NCBI GenBank assembly: GCA_964372215.1
Contig: CAYJQC010000004.1
Span: forward strand, 62,001 to 126,000
From: DAIMFL01 sp964372215
GTDB taxonomy: Bacteria > Pseudomonadota > Alphaproteobacteria > Dongiales > Dongiaceae
Direction of reading: 5' to 3'
DNA length: 64,000 bases
Shown here: positions 1 to 8,122 of the stretch, one piece after another
Layout of the letters: each line of letters opens with the position of its first letter
How positions within the stretch are numbered: the first letter of the stretch is position 1
Translations under genes and position numbers: made by a program
The notes under the pieces: generated by a model
Database searches by the model: none
What the model was told of the DNA's origin: nothing
Seen by the model: only the letters and a program-made list of their open reading frames with translations

Positions 1-681
1 GACTCCGGCAACCGCGTCGCCGGCCTTTCGCGTGAAGAACTCGGCGATATCGCGCCACTGTTCCCAGGTGTCCAGGGTGGCGTACTTGTCGCCGGTCAGC
101 GGCAGATCGTAGCCGTACTTCGCCTTGAAGGCAGCCCGCTCGTTGGCATCGCCGGCAATGTCCTTGCGATAGATCGCGTAAGGCGGGATGTAGTGGAAGG
201 GCAGGCCGATGACCTGATCGTTGTAGACGGAGGTGAGCTGGAAATTCTCCGGCACGAAGTCGGAAACGGAAAAGTCGGGGTCGTGGAGTTCCGGATCTTC
301 CAGGAACTTGCTGATGGGAGTCGCGAATCGCTGCTCCCCCCAGACCCCGACCGACCAGGAGATGATCTGCACGACGTCGTAGACCTGGGTGCCGGTCAAC
401 GCATCGGTGAGAATCTGCTGCTGAACCTGAAGCAGGTCGGCAACTTCGACCGACACGCCAATGCCGGTGCGCGCCTCGAATTCCTCGGCCAGCTGTTGAT
501 ACGCCAGACAGGGCGAATAGCCGTCGCAGATGACTCTGATGTTCTGACCCTTGTAAGGCGCCGACGCTTCCTCAAGGCTCCAGGCGCCGGCCGGCGACGA
601 CATGCCGATGGAAAGTCCCGTCACCAGGACCGCGGCGCCGGCCCATCCGGCACGGCATCCGTGCAGTGCTCTTCGACGCAT
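1..681 (-). CDS. ABC transporter extracellular solute-binding protein (partial, C-terminus off the window)
   Basis: The gene starts at the ATG at 681 and reads 227 codons without a stop to the window edge, so only the N-terminal half is present. A Shine-Dalgarno-like GGGGGAGG lies just upstream. Residues 1 to about 33 form a Sec signal (basic MRRRALHG start, hydrophobic core, SPAGA cleavage region). The mature part begins with a strand of the type IRVICDGYSP, and continues with FEARTGIGV and YDVVQIISW, as in family-1 (sugar/oligosaccharide or polyamine-like) periplasmic binding proteins. It would capture a solute in the periplasm for an importer encoded beyond the left edge. It lies 74 bases downstream of the SDR gene on the same strand, so the two may be co-transcribed. 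The ligand cannot be told. Confidence 0.85.
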   Translation of the reverse strand, partial: MRRRALHGCRAGWAGAAVLVTGLSIGMSSPAGAWSLEEASAPYKGQNIRVICDGYSPCLAYQQLAEEFEARTGIGVSVEVADLLQVQQQILTDALTGTQVYDVVQIISWSVGVWGEQRFATPISKFLEDPELHDPDFSVSDFVPENFQLTSVYNDQVIGLPFHYIPPYAIYRKDIAGDANERAAFKAKYGYDLPLTGDKYATLDTWEQWRDIAEFFTRKAGDAVAGV

Positions 682-755
682 GGCAAACCTCCCCCGCTAT
701 GGTTTTGAGTTCGCTGGATACCTCAGAGAATCGCGTTACGCACTTGGTGACTGCG

Positions 756-1541
756 TCACCAGTAGCAGAGGCCACCGCACACATTGATGGCTTGCCCGGT
801 GATGTTGCGGCCTTGCTCGCTGGCGAGAAACACGTACATGTCCGCATTGTCTTTCGCCGGTATGAGCGAGTGCAGCATGTTGAACCGCATGCTCTCCTGG
901 AAGAACTCGTCGTACGGGCGGCCGGCGGCTTCGGCCATCTTGTGGTGCAGGTCCGTCGCCATCTTAGTGTTTGCCCAGCCTGGGCAGACGGCATTGACCC
1001 GAATGTTGTGCCCGCCGACTTCCGCGGCCAGGCAGCGCATGAAACCGATCAGTCCATGTTTCGAGGCGTTGTAGGCGGACCAGTTGGCGTCCGCGGTCTT
1101 GCCGTTCGTCGAACTGGTGAAGAGGATGGAGCCGCCCGTCTTCTGGTCGATCATCGTCGGCAGGACGTTCTTGCAGACGAGGAACGGCGCTTTGAGATTG
1201 ACGTTCATCGTCCAGTCCCAGAACCGTTCGTCCATTGCGGTCACACTGCTCACGTCGGCGACGCCTGCGTTGCTGACCAGGATGTCGATGCTTCCCAGCT
1301 GCTTGATGGCTTGTTCACACATACGGCTGATCTCGTCGGGCTTCTCCATGTCTGCCGTGACCGGAAAGGCCGTGCCACCTCGAGACTTGATCGAGTCGAG
1401 GGTTTCCTTCGCCCGGACCTCGCTTCGCGCGTGTACGGCGACGATGACCCCTTCTGCCGCGAGCGCCTGCGCCACCGCTTGGCCGATTCCGCTCGATGCG
1501 CCGGTCACCAGGCAGCGCTTTCCTTCAAGACCCGTTTGCAT
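756..1541 (-). CDS. SDR family NAD(P)-dependent oxidoreductase
   Basis: A 261-aa classical short-chain dehydrogenase/reductase. Visible motifs are the Rossmann TGASSGIG at residues 13-20, NAG at 91-93, the catalytic Ser at 143/144, and YxxxK at Tyr157/Lys161, followed by RVNAVCPGW. It interconverts an alcohol and a carbonyl with NAD(P)H in the cytoplasm; the substrate is unknown. The ATG at 1541 is chosen because GGGAGG lies at the right distance and the fold begins at residue 8. The open frame runs further upstream (to 1973) but that part has no family similarity. The binding-protein gene follows downstream and a divergent FAD oxidase lies upstream, which suggests a small catabolic uptake locus. 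Confidence 0.9.
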   Translation of the reverse strand: MQTGLEGKRCLVTGASSGIGQAVAQALAAEGVIVAVHARSEVRAKETLDSIKSRGGTAFPVTADMEKPDEISRMCEQAIKQLGSIDILVSNAGVADVSSVTAMDERFWDWTMNVNLKAPFLVCKNVLPTMIDQKTGGSILFTSSTNGKTADANWSAYNASKHGLIGFMRCLAAEVGGHNIRVNAVCPGWANTKMATDLHHKMAEAAGRPYDEFFQESMRFNMLHSLIPAKDNADMYVFLASEQGRNITGQAINVCGGLCYW

Positions 1542-2020
1542 GGCGCGTGACCTCCCTCGTCGCGGGCGTGACAGCCGCCGGGAGTACGGGGATGGATCCC
1601 TTGGAGCCGCGTGACAGCCGGTCCGTGCGCGGCTTCGGGCGCCCTCGAATCGGGAACGCTCCAGGCTCGGAATCTTCGGTGGCTGATTACGCGGATCGGC
1701 AGTGCGCTCACTGGCCTTTCCGGGTCGCGTCCCGATCGTGCTCCCTGCGTGTCGTTCCGCCCCACCATGGCGGGGCACCCTTTCGGCTGTCTGTCGGCTG
1801 CAACCGTTGAAGGGCAACATGAACACTAGGGGGGTCCATGTCGGAACGCAATCAATTTGTAACTCTTGCAACAAAAATTGTGGCATTGTCTGTACAGGTT
1901 GGAACAACTGCTCAACCGACCAGCGCTCCGCAGCGTCCGGGCACGATGTCGGCCGGCGAAATGGCCGGCGCAATGCCGGGGCGGGGGTACCGCGGACCGC
2001 GAGCGGGGGGAGTGGGAAGG
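1542..2020. promoter_or_regulatory. Divergent intergenic region with AT-rich promoter-like patch and CTGTACAG palindrome
   Basis: This 479-base gap separates the divergent SDR and FAD-oxidase genes. Most of it is GC-rich without coding character. Around 1850-1900 there is a locally AT-rich stretch with TTGCAA (1866-1871) and a perfect 8-bp palindrome CTGTACAG (1890-1897). This is the likeliest place for the oxidase promoter and an operator. No -10 box with good spacing stands out, so the promoter call is tentative. Confidence 0.3.
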
Positions 2021-3190
2021 ATGAGCGAACACCTGAGCTGCGACGTTGTGGTCGTCGGTGCCGGGATCGCTGGCGCGAGCGCCGCGTTCCATCTCGCTTC
2101 GCAGGGGATCAGAACGGTCCTCGTCGAACGCGACCATCCGGCATCGGGACCGACAGGCAAGTCGTCGGCGGTCTGTCACCTCTTTTACACCGTGCCCCAG
2201 CTCTCCCGCCTGGCGCGGCGCGGTTGCGCGATCCTCAAGGCGATCCCTGAACTGTGTGGCGGGCCGACGGTGTTTCATCCGAACGGCGTCTTGTGGTGCG
2301 CCGGCACTCGAAACGTCGGCGAGTTCGCCAGTTCGATTGCCCGCATCCGCGACGAAGAAGGCGGCGGCATCGACGCGGTGACGCCGGACGACATCGCCCG
2401 GATGGCGCCCGGCTTCACTCTCGACGGCATTGTCCTCGCGGCATGGGAGGCCGAGTACGGCTATGCCGACCCCTATGACGCGACGAACGCCCTGGCCCAA
2501 GGCGCCCGCGATCGGGGCGCCATCTATCTGGGCGGCCGCACGGTCGACCGGTTCGCCGTTGCCGGCGGCAAGCTGAGCGGCGTGGCGCTGTCGGACGGAA
2601 CGCGAATCTCGGCCGATCGGGCGGTCGTGGCCGTCGGGCCGTGGACCAAGGCGCTGATGCGCCAGTTCGGAGTCGATCTGCCGCTTCATATCGAGCGCCA
2701 TGCGATGGCTGTCCTGGACGCGCCTGGCCGCGCAAACGAGATCCTGCCCTTCTCCTGGGTCGATGACGTGCTGAGCCACTACGCGCGACCAGAGGGTCGG
2801 AACACGATCCTCGTTGGTACCTGGGCGGGTGGCGGCACCGGCATTCGCAACGAGGCGACAGAGCGACCCAGGGAGGTCAAGGTCGCCGGCGAGTACGACG
2901 CCCTGGTGTCTACCGACGAGTCCGCCTGGATCGTCGAGCAAATGGCGCCGCGCGTCCCGGCGGTCGCCGAACTGGGCATCCGGCCAGGCTATGCCTGCAT
3001 GTACGACATGAGCCCGGACGACCTGCCGATCGCAGACCAAGTGCCGGGCATCGACGGGGTCACATTCGTAGCCGGGTCGAGCGGTCACGGCTTCAAGCTC
3101 GGTCCGGCGGTCGGGGAGGAGGCGGCTCGTCTTGCCACCACGGGCCACTCCGAGTTGCTGGCACCGTTCTCCCTGGCCCGGTTCGGCTGA
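2021..3190 (+). CDS. FAD-dependent oxidoreductase (DAO family)
   Basis: 389 aa. The N-terminus has the dinucleotide-binding GAGIAG at residues 13-18 and an acidic strand end (VERD) typical of the D-amino-acid oxidase/glycine oxidase/sarcosine oxidase superfamily. The C-terminus ends with the flavin-contacting GSSGHGFKLGPAVGE signature of the sarcosine/glycine-oxidase-like DAO group. It probably oxidises a secondary amine or amino acid in the cytoplasm. The ATG at 2021 was chosen over the in-frame ATG at 1838 because the fold begins eight residues after it and a G-rich ribosome-binding site directly precedes it. An alpha/beta hydrolase follows 65 bases downstream on the same strand, so both likely serve one degradation pathway. 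The substrate is not determinable. Confidence 0.85.
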   Translation: MSEHLSCDVVVVGAGIAGASAAFHLASQGIRTVLVERDHPASGPTGKSSAVCHLFYTVPQLSRLARRGCAILKAIPELCGGPTVFHPNGVLWCAGTRNVGEFASSIARIRDEEGGGIDAVTPDDIARMAPGFTLDGIVLAAWEAEYGYADPYDATNALAQGARDRGAIYLGGRTVDRFAVAGGKLSGVALSDGTRISADRAVVAVGPWTKALMRQFGVDLPLHIERHAMAVLDAPGRANEILPFSWVDDVLSHYARPEGRNTILVGTWAGGGTGIRNEATERPREVKVAGEYDALVSTDESAWIVEQMAPRVPAVAELGIRPGYACMYDMSPDDLPIADQVPGIDGVTFVAGSSGHGFKLGPAVGEEAARLATTGHSELLAPFSLARFG

Positions 3191-3255
3191 AGGCGGGCTG
3201 CGAGGGGGCCAGGCAACGGCACAACGCGGGGCCGGCGAGCGGAGGAGGGGCGGGA

Positions 3256-4206
3256 ATGGCTGGAAAGAAGATGCGCGAGATCGCCTTTGAAGGCGAACGC
3301 CGACCCGACGCGATCGTGCCCGTGGAGGTCGACGGCCATAGCGTCGTCACTTACAGCTATGGCACAGGGGAGGAGACGTTGCTCTGCCTCAGTGGCGGGC
3401 CGGGACTGTCGTGCGACTATGTTCGCGACAGCCATCATGTGTTGGCGGATGCTGGATTCCGGGTGGTTTGCTACGACCAGCTTGGCACCGGCGCCTCGGA
3501 CCGACCGGACGATCCGCGGCTATGGACCATCGGGCGATTCGTCGAGGAACTGGAGACGGTGCGCCAGACCCTGAGGCTCGGCCGTGTGCATCTTCTCGGC
3601 CAGTCTTGGGGCAGTTGGCTGTGTACCGAGTACATGCTCACCTACCCCAATGCGGCAAAGAGCTATGTCATCGCCAACGGCACCGGCGACATCCCGTTCC
3701 ACATGCAGGAACTCGACCGGCTCGCCGCCGCTCTCGGGCCGGAGAGCGTCGCCATGATGGCGCGGCATCAGGCCGACGGGACCATCGACCATCCGGAATA
3801 CCAAGCCGCCATCACCATCCTCAACTATCGCCACGTTTGCCGCCTCATGGAATGGCCCGCGCCGCTCAAGCGTTCGTTCGCGGCGATCAACATGCAGATC
3901 TATCAGACCATGTGGGGCCCGAATGAATTCACCTGCACCGGCAATCTTCGCAACTGGAATCGGCTGCCAGATCTGCACCGGATCGAGCAGCCATGCCTCA
4001 TCATCGTCGGATTCCACGACGAACTGACAACCCGGAGCGCTGCGCTGATGCACCAGCGGCTGCCAATTGCCGAGTTGAAGGTCTTTCCGAACAGTTCGCA
4101 CACGCCGTTCTTCGAGGAGCCAGAGGCGTACTTCAAGACAGTCAGCAGCTTCCTGAATCGGCACGCCCGCGCCAGCCGCCGAGGCAGGCGACCTCCGCTG
4201 GGATAG
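3256..4206 (+). CDS. Alpha/beta hydrolase, proline-iminopeptidase-like
   Basis: 316 aa. It has the S33-type oxyanion motif SGGPG (residues 46-50), the nucleophile elbow GQSWGS with Ser117, an Asp in the VGFHDELT region and a His in NSSHTPFFEEP, which together make the Ser-Asp-His triad. The order and spacing match the proline iminopeptidase / tricorn-interacting-factor group. It would hydrolyse an N-terminal amino-acyl amide or related ester in the cytoplasm. The start is supported by GGAGGAGGGGCGGGA upstream of the ATG. It follows the FAD oxidase and may release or process its substrate. Exact specificity is unknown, since many members act on small amides rather than peptides. Confidence 0.8.
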   Translation: MAGKKMREIAFEGERRPDAIVPVEVDGHSVVTYSYGTGEETLLCLSGGPGLSCDYVRDSHHVLADAGFRVVCYDQLGTGASDRPDDPRLWTIGRFVEELETVRQTLRLGRVHLLGQSWGSWLCTEYMLTYPNAAKSYVIANGTGDIPFHMQELDRLAAALGPESVAMMARHQADGTIDHPEYQAAITILNYRHVCRLMEWPAPLKRSFAAINMQIYQTMWGPNEFTCTGNLRNWNRLPDLHRIEQPCLIIVGFHDELTTRSAALMHQRLPIAELKVFPNSSHTPFFEEPEAYFKTVSSFLNRHARASRRGRRPPLG

Positions 4207-4638
4207 CGGGCTAGGGATTACCTGCCCTCGACTGGCCGCTCCATCGTCAAATTAGGCGGGACCTCTACAGCCCTGGAGGTTCAAAGTCGGGGCAAGCCAG
4301 CGGTCACGTCGTGATCTTGCTTCGGTCACCGTTGGCGCCGGCCGGGACCCAGCCTGAGGAGCGCTGACTGGCCTCTGTGCCCACCGAAAATTCTGCTCGC
4401 CAGGGATGGGGTGCGATTTGGAATCCTGTGGGTTGAACTCGAGGCATGTTCGGGGTCATCAGTGGACAGAGCGCGGTCCTTGCCTCGCTGTTCAAGTCCC
4501 GTTTGCGGCTCGGGGCCCAGAACATGGCCCTGCGCGATCAACAGGATGTCCTGCGCCGTCGGCACTGGATGGAGGTTGATTCCCCAGACTTGGGCTTCGG
4601 CGGTCGAAATCTCGGCATCGCTCGCACGCAAGTGGCAG
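4207..4638. other. Non-coding/degraded stretch after the hydrolase gene
   Basis: No frame here looks like an intact gene. A minus-strand stretch at about 4510-4625 reads DILLIAQGHVLG after a Glu/Ala-rich helix, which loosely resembles the conserved end of PIN-domain (VapC) toxins. This is weak and interrupted. Otherwise I see nothing. Confidence 0.3.
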
Positions 4639-4890
4639 ATGGGCGACGCCAAGCTGCTCGGCGCGCTCGGTGCCTGGGTCGACTGGCAGGTTCTCCCCAC
4701 TATCGGGCTCTACGCCGCCGGCGCCGAACTGCTCTGAGCGGTAGCCTGGCCGTCCGCCCGGTCCAGAACAGATACTGGCGACATCGGCCGCGCGGTCCGG
4801 CTCGACCCCGCCCGGCGTCTGCCCTTCGACCCCTTCCTTTGCCGCGCCGGATGGCTGGTCCGATTCTACGGCCTGCTCATGCTCGGCTGA
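4639..4890 (+). pseudogene. Prepilin peptidase (A24/PulO-TadV type) C-terminal relic
   Basis: At 4639 the plus strand reads MGDAKLLGALGAWVDWQVLP. This is close to the conserved GxGDxKLLAALGAWLGWQALP of type IV prepilin peptidases, including the catalytic-region GD. The frame stops at 4735-4737. In another frame the plus strand then reads LPFDPFLCRAGWLVRFYGLL and ends at a TGA (4888-4890), matching the usual LPFGPFLALAGW C-terminus. So a frameshifted C-terminal third of a membrane aspartyl prepilin peptidase remains. No upstream catalytic half or pilin/secretion genes are present nearby. Confidence 0.6.
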
Positions 4891-4929
4891 ACGCGGACAA
4901 GAGCACGCGACGCCCGCCTCACTGTTCGG

Positions 4930-5110
4930 CATAGGTGGTTGCGCGCCGCCGCAACCAGCTTTACCGAACAGGCCGTTTTCTCATCGAGAACGGCCTGTTC
5001 CGCGTTTGTGCCCAGCGCCAAGCCCACCATGTCGGTGATACTGCCCTCGAGTCCGACAGTGAAGCCGTTTCCCTGCTCGCGGATCTCGACCCGTTCGAGC
5101 GCTTGGAGAT
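4930..5110 (-). pseudogene. Probable site-specific (serine) recombinase C-terminal relic
   Basis: The minus strand, in a frame different from the neighbouring permease, reads LQALERVEIREQGNGF, then GLEGSITDMVGLALGT and finally VKLVAAARNHLC. From memory this matches the extreme C-terminus of alphaproteobacterial resolvase/invertase-type recombinases (IxxVxI..., xGDLAxILxLA, KLVAGARN). No N-terminal catalytic domain is present. The fragment abuts the stop codon of the permease gene at 5111 and contains a perfect inverted repeat (4966-5000). It is likely debris of an old mobile element. Confidence 0.45.
4966..5000. repeat. Perfect 12-bp inverted repeat (hairpin), possible terminator of the polyamine-transporter operon
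   Basis: GAACAGGCCGTT (4966-4977) and AACGGCCTGTTC (4989-5000) are exact reverse complements around an 11-base loop. Three more loop pairs are possible, one of them G-U. It lies about 110 bases beyond the end of the minus-strand importer operon. Neither side has a T-run, so a classical intrinsic terminator is not supported. It may end transcription with Rho or be a recombination-site remnant. Confidence 0.4.
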
Positions 5111-5932
5111 CTATTCGAGCATCCCGCCGAACGCGCGGCCCCGTCGCTCGCCCCGCATCAGCAGGAGCGCGGCGGTCATGATGCCGATCAGGCTGACGCC
5201 CAGGGTGATGACGACGATGGCGGCGACGTCGCCTTTGAGTCCAGGCTTGAACGACGACAGAATGTGGATCGGCAGGGTCGAGGTGCCCGGCCGCTGCACG
5301 AACAGCGAGATGATCACGTCGTCGAAGGAGAAGGTGAAGGCGAGCAGCGTTCCGGCGAGCACCGCCGGGAACATCAGCGGCAGGGTGATGTCGCGGAAGC
5401 TGCGCCACGGCACCGCGCCGAGATCGGCGCCGGCCTCCTCGAGAGATTCGTTCAACCCCTCGGCGCGAGCGCGCACGATCAACACCACCACCGCGATGTT
5501 GAACAGCGAATGCCCGATCGACAGGCGCAGCAGGCCGTCATAGAGGCCGATGCGGTCGAACCAGATCATCTGGCCGATCGCCGAAACCAGCTCCGGCGTG
5601 CCGAGAATGACGAACAGCAGGATCAGGAACGGCCCCGTCCAGCGGCCCTTGCGGCGCGCCAGCGCGATGCCGGCGGGAACCCCGAGGGCGACGGCGATGA
5701 CCGAGTTGATCAGGGCCGCCTGCAGCGACACTGCCAGCGTGTTCAGCACCCGCGGATTGCCAAGCGCGTAGCCGTACCAGAAGGTCGAGAACTCAGTCCA
5801 GACATAGAGATTCCGGCCGCCGTTGAACGAATAGACGACGACGACCAGGATCGGCAGGAACAGGAAGGCAAAGACCAGCGCCATCCAGCCGATAAGCAGC
5901 CGCCTGCCGAGCGAGGAGCGACCCGCAATCAT
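5111..5932 (-). CDS. ABC transporter permease, spermidine/putrescine type (PotC-like)
   Basis: 273 aa with about six membrane segments, beginning with an N-terminal anchor (LIGWMALVFAFLFLPILVVVVYSF). The EAA loop that docks the ATPase reads EEAGADLGAVPWRSFRDITLP, close to the binding-protein-dependent permease consensus. The FTFSFDDVIISLFVQRPGTSTLP block is characteristic of PotC. It forms one half of the inner-membrane channel. It is the last gene of the operon binding protein, ATPase, permease, permease, and starts 10 bases after the upstream permease ends. The family imports polyamines, but such systems also import opines or other amino compounds, so substrate assignment stays open. Confidence 0.9.
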   Translation of the reverse strand: MIAGRSSLGRRLLIGWMALVFAFLFLPILVVVVYSFNGGRNLYVWTEFSTFWYGYALGNPRVLNTLAVSLQAALINSVIAVALGVPAGIALARRKGRWTGPFLILLFVILGTPELVSAIGQMIWFDRIGLYDGLLRLSIGHSLFNIAVVVLIVRARAEGLNESLEEAGADLGAVPWRSFRDITLPLMFPAVLAGTLLAFTFSFDDVIISLFVQRPGTSTLPIHILSSFKPGLKGDVAAIVVITLGVSLIGIMTAALLLMRGERRGRAFGGMLE

Positions 5933-5942
5933 CCCGATCTCC

Positions 5943-6842
5943 TCAGATCGCCGGGCCGCTGAGCCGACGCGACAGCGCGTGCAGCGCGAACAGCAGCGCC
6001 GCCGCCGCTGCCACCACCATTGCCAGCATGAAGATCAGCAGGATCGCCATGCCCGCGCCGAGCGGCAGGTTCTGCGCCGCCAGGATCTGGGTCGCCACCA
6101 GATTGCCGACCATCAGCCCCTTGGCGCCACCGAGGATCGCCGGGACCACGTAATCGCCGGCCGCCAGGATGAAAGTCAGCAATACGCCGCCGAAGATGCC
6201 GGGCGCGGCCAGCGGCACGGTGACCGACAGGAAGCTGCGGAGCGGCCCGGCGCCGAGATCCATACTGGCGCGGATCAGCGCCGGATCGATGCGGTCGAGG
6301 GCCACGTACATCGGCAGGATCATCAGCGGCAGGTAGTTGTAGACGATGCCGAGCTGGACCGCGGCGTTGGAGTCGAGCAGCCCCAAGGGTCCGCCGATCA
6401 GGCCCAGCGTGCGCAAGCCGTCCGACAGCACCCCCTCGGGCGCCAGCACGATGCGCCAGGCGAAGGTGCGCAGCAGGAAGCTGGTCCAGTAGGGTAGAAC
6501 CAGCAGGAACAGCAGCACCGAGCGCCAGCGGGCGGGCACGCAGTTGGCGAGCGCGTAGGCGACCGGAAACCCGACGAGGGCGCAGGTGAGCGTGCCCAGC
6601 ACCGCGGTACGCATGGTGATCCAGAACACCGTGAGGAACACCCCGGAGCCGGCCGCCGCGTAGTTGCCGAGCGACAGAACCTCGAGCGAGACCGGGCCGC
6701 CGCCGGGAGTCGCCGGCTTGGTGCCCAGGCTGTAGACGGCGATCCAGCCGATCGGGATGACGAAGAAGAAGCCCCACCATAGCAGCGCGGGGCCCGCCGC
6801 CCACCAGCGTGGGGTCAGGCGGCGCAGGCTCAGCGCGCCCAA
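5943..6842 (-). CDS. ABC transporter permease, spermidine/putrescine type (PotB-like)
   Basis: About 299 aa and six membrane segments. The N-terminal part reads WWAAGPALLWWGFFFVIPIGW and the EAA-like loop is MDLGAGPLRSFLSVTVPLAAPG, as in PotB permeases. It pairs with the PotC-like protein downstream. The start is uncertain. The open frame extends to 7088 but would overlap the ATPase gene by about 200 bases. A TTG at 6842 with GAGAGG nine bases upstream gives the normal length and lies 40 bases after the ATPase stop, so it is preferred. The protein sits in the inner membrane and needs the ATPase and the Tat-exported binding protein encoded upstream. Confidence 0.82.
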   Translation of the reverse strand: MGALSLRRLTPRWWAAGPALLWWGFFFVIPIGWIAVYSLGTKPATPGGGPVSLEVLSLGNYAAAGSGVFLTVFWITMRTAVLGTLTCALVGFPVAYALANCVPARWRSVLLFLLVLPYWTSFLLRTFAWRIVLAPEGVLSDGLRTLGLIGGPLGLLDSNAAVQLGIVYNYLPLMILPMYVALDRIDPALIRASMDLGAGPLRSFLSVTVPLAAPGIFGGVLLTFILAAGDYVVPAILGGAKGLMVGNLVATQILAAQNLPLGAGMAILLIFMLAMVVAAAAALLFALHALSRRLSGPAI

Positions 6843-6882
6843 GAGCGCGGTCCTCTCAATGCGCTGGGCTTGCGGCCGAGCG

Positions 6883-8010
6883 TCACGCCGTTGTCTCCGC
6901 CTCGGCGCGCACGAAGGCACGACCCTGGACCACCGTCTCATCGAACGGAAACAAGGTGACCCGCTCGCGCGCCCAGTGCAGCCAGATCCGCGCCCCCTCG
7001 GCCGGCAGGTTCGGCGTGCTGCGCGGCTGGCGGCTGAACAGTTCCACGCCCCCGGCGAGCCGCACGACGTGTTCCACGGTATCGCCAAGCATCACCACGG
7101 CCACGACGTCGCCGCGACTCTTGTTGACTTCGCCCGGCGGCTCGTCGGCCAGCAGGCGGACATGTTCCGGCCGGACCGCCGCCAGACCCCGGCCGGCGGC
7201 GACGACGCCATCCGCGACGCGGCCGGCCTCGACCGCCAGGCCGTTGTCCGCGGCAAGGCGGCGGCCGCCCGGCGCGACGGCGCCGGCCAGGAAGTTCTGC
7301 GCCCCGATGAAGCCCGCGACGAAGGCGGTGCGCGGCAGGTCGTAGAGCTCCGCCGGGGTGCCGACCTGCTCGACGCGACCATCGCGCATCACTGCAATGG
7401 TGTCCGACATCGCCAGGGCTTCCTCCTGGTCATGGGTCACGAAGATGAAGGTGATGCCGAGCTGGTCCTGCAGCAGCTTCAGCTCGACCTGCATCTGCTG
7501 GCGCAGCTTGCGGTCGAGCGCGCCGAGCGGCTCGTCGAGCAGCAGCACGGAGGGCCGCTTCACCAGCGCGCGGGCCAGGGCCACGCGCTGCTGCTGGCCG
7601 CCGGAAAGCTCGGTCGACCGGCGCTGTGCCAGATGCAGCATCTGCACCATGTCGAGCGCTTCGCGCACGCGCTGGCGGCGCTCGTCGGTCGGCACGCGGT
7701 CCTGGCGCAGCCCATAGGCGACGTTTTCCGCGACGCTCATATGTGGGAACAGCGCGTAGTTCTGGAACACGGTGTTGACGTCGCGTCGATAGGGCGGCAA
7801 CTCGGTCACGTCGCGTCCGCCGATCAGGATCCGGCCGCGATCGGGGCGCTCGAATCCGCCGATCATCCGCAGCACGGTGGACTTGCCGGCGCCCGACGAG
7901 CCGAGCAGCGCGACGAACGCGCCTTCCGGCACCGTCAGGCCGAAATCGTCCACCGCGGTGAAGTCACCGTAAAGCTTGGTGAGGTGTTGAAGCTCGACGT
8001 TGCCTGCCAT
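6883..8010 (-). CDS. ABC transporter ATP-binding protein, spermidine/putrescine type (PotA-like)
   Basis: 375 aa. It has Walker A GSSGAGKST, the Q-loop in VFQNYALFPHMSV, the signature LSGGQQQR, Walker B LLLDEPLGALD and the switch His in VTHDQEEALAMSD. A C-terminal TOBE-type domain (from about residue 240) is typical of PotA/MalK ATPases. It hydrolyses ATP to drive import through the PotB/PotC-like pair. The ATG at 8010 was chosen because MAGNVELQHLTKLYGDF is the normal N-terminus. The frame extends 19 codons further without similarity. It lies between the binding-protein gene upstream and the two permease genes downstream. Confidence 0.92.
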   Translation of the reverse strand: MAGNVELQHLTKLYGDFTAVDDFGLTVPEGAFVALLGSSGAGKSTVLRMIGGFERPDRGRILIGGRDVTELPPYRRDVNTVFQNYALFPHMSVAENVAYGLRQDRVPTDERRQRVREALDMVQMLHLAQRRSTELSGGQQQRVALARALVKRPSVLLLDEPLGALDRKLRQQMQVELKLLQDQLGITFIFVTHDQEEALAMSDTIAVMRDGRVEQVGTPAELYDLPRTAFVAGFIGAQNFLAGAVAPGGRRLAADNGLAVEAGRVADGVVAAGRGLAAVRPEHVRLLADEPPGEVNKSRGDVVAVVMLGDTVEHVVRLAGGVELFSRQPRSTPNLPAEGARIWLHWARERVTLFPFDETVVQGRAFVRAEAETTA

Positions 8011-8122
8011 GTCCTGCCTGATCGCCCGCGCGACGCCGCACCGCCGCGACACCCGACAGGATGTCACGTCGGTGCGTCGACCGCTGTCTCGTACTCTCCC
8101 GAGAACGCCCCCTGCAAACCGA

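Noticed and set aside
4639..4737. Intact short prepilin peptidase or small membrane protein
   Set aside because: Only a C-terminal fragment is present and it continues in a different frame; the N-terminal catalytic half is missing.
4492..4932. Minus-strand frame of 146 codons across the graveyard
   Set aside because: Compositionally random translation; the opposite strand carries the recognisable peptidase relic.
5943..7088. Long form of the PotB-like permease starting at 7088
   Set aside because: It would overlap the ATPase gene by about 200 bases with a non-hydrophobic, Arg-rich N-terminus not found in the family; a TTG at 6842 fits better.
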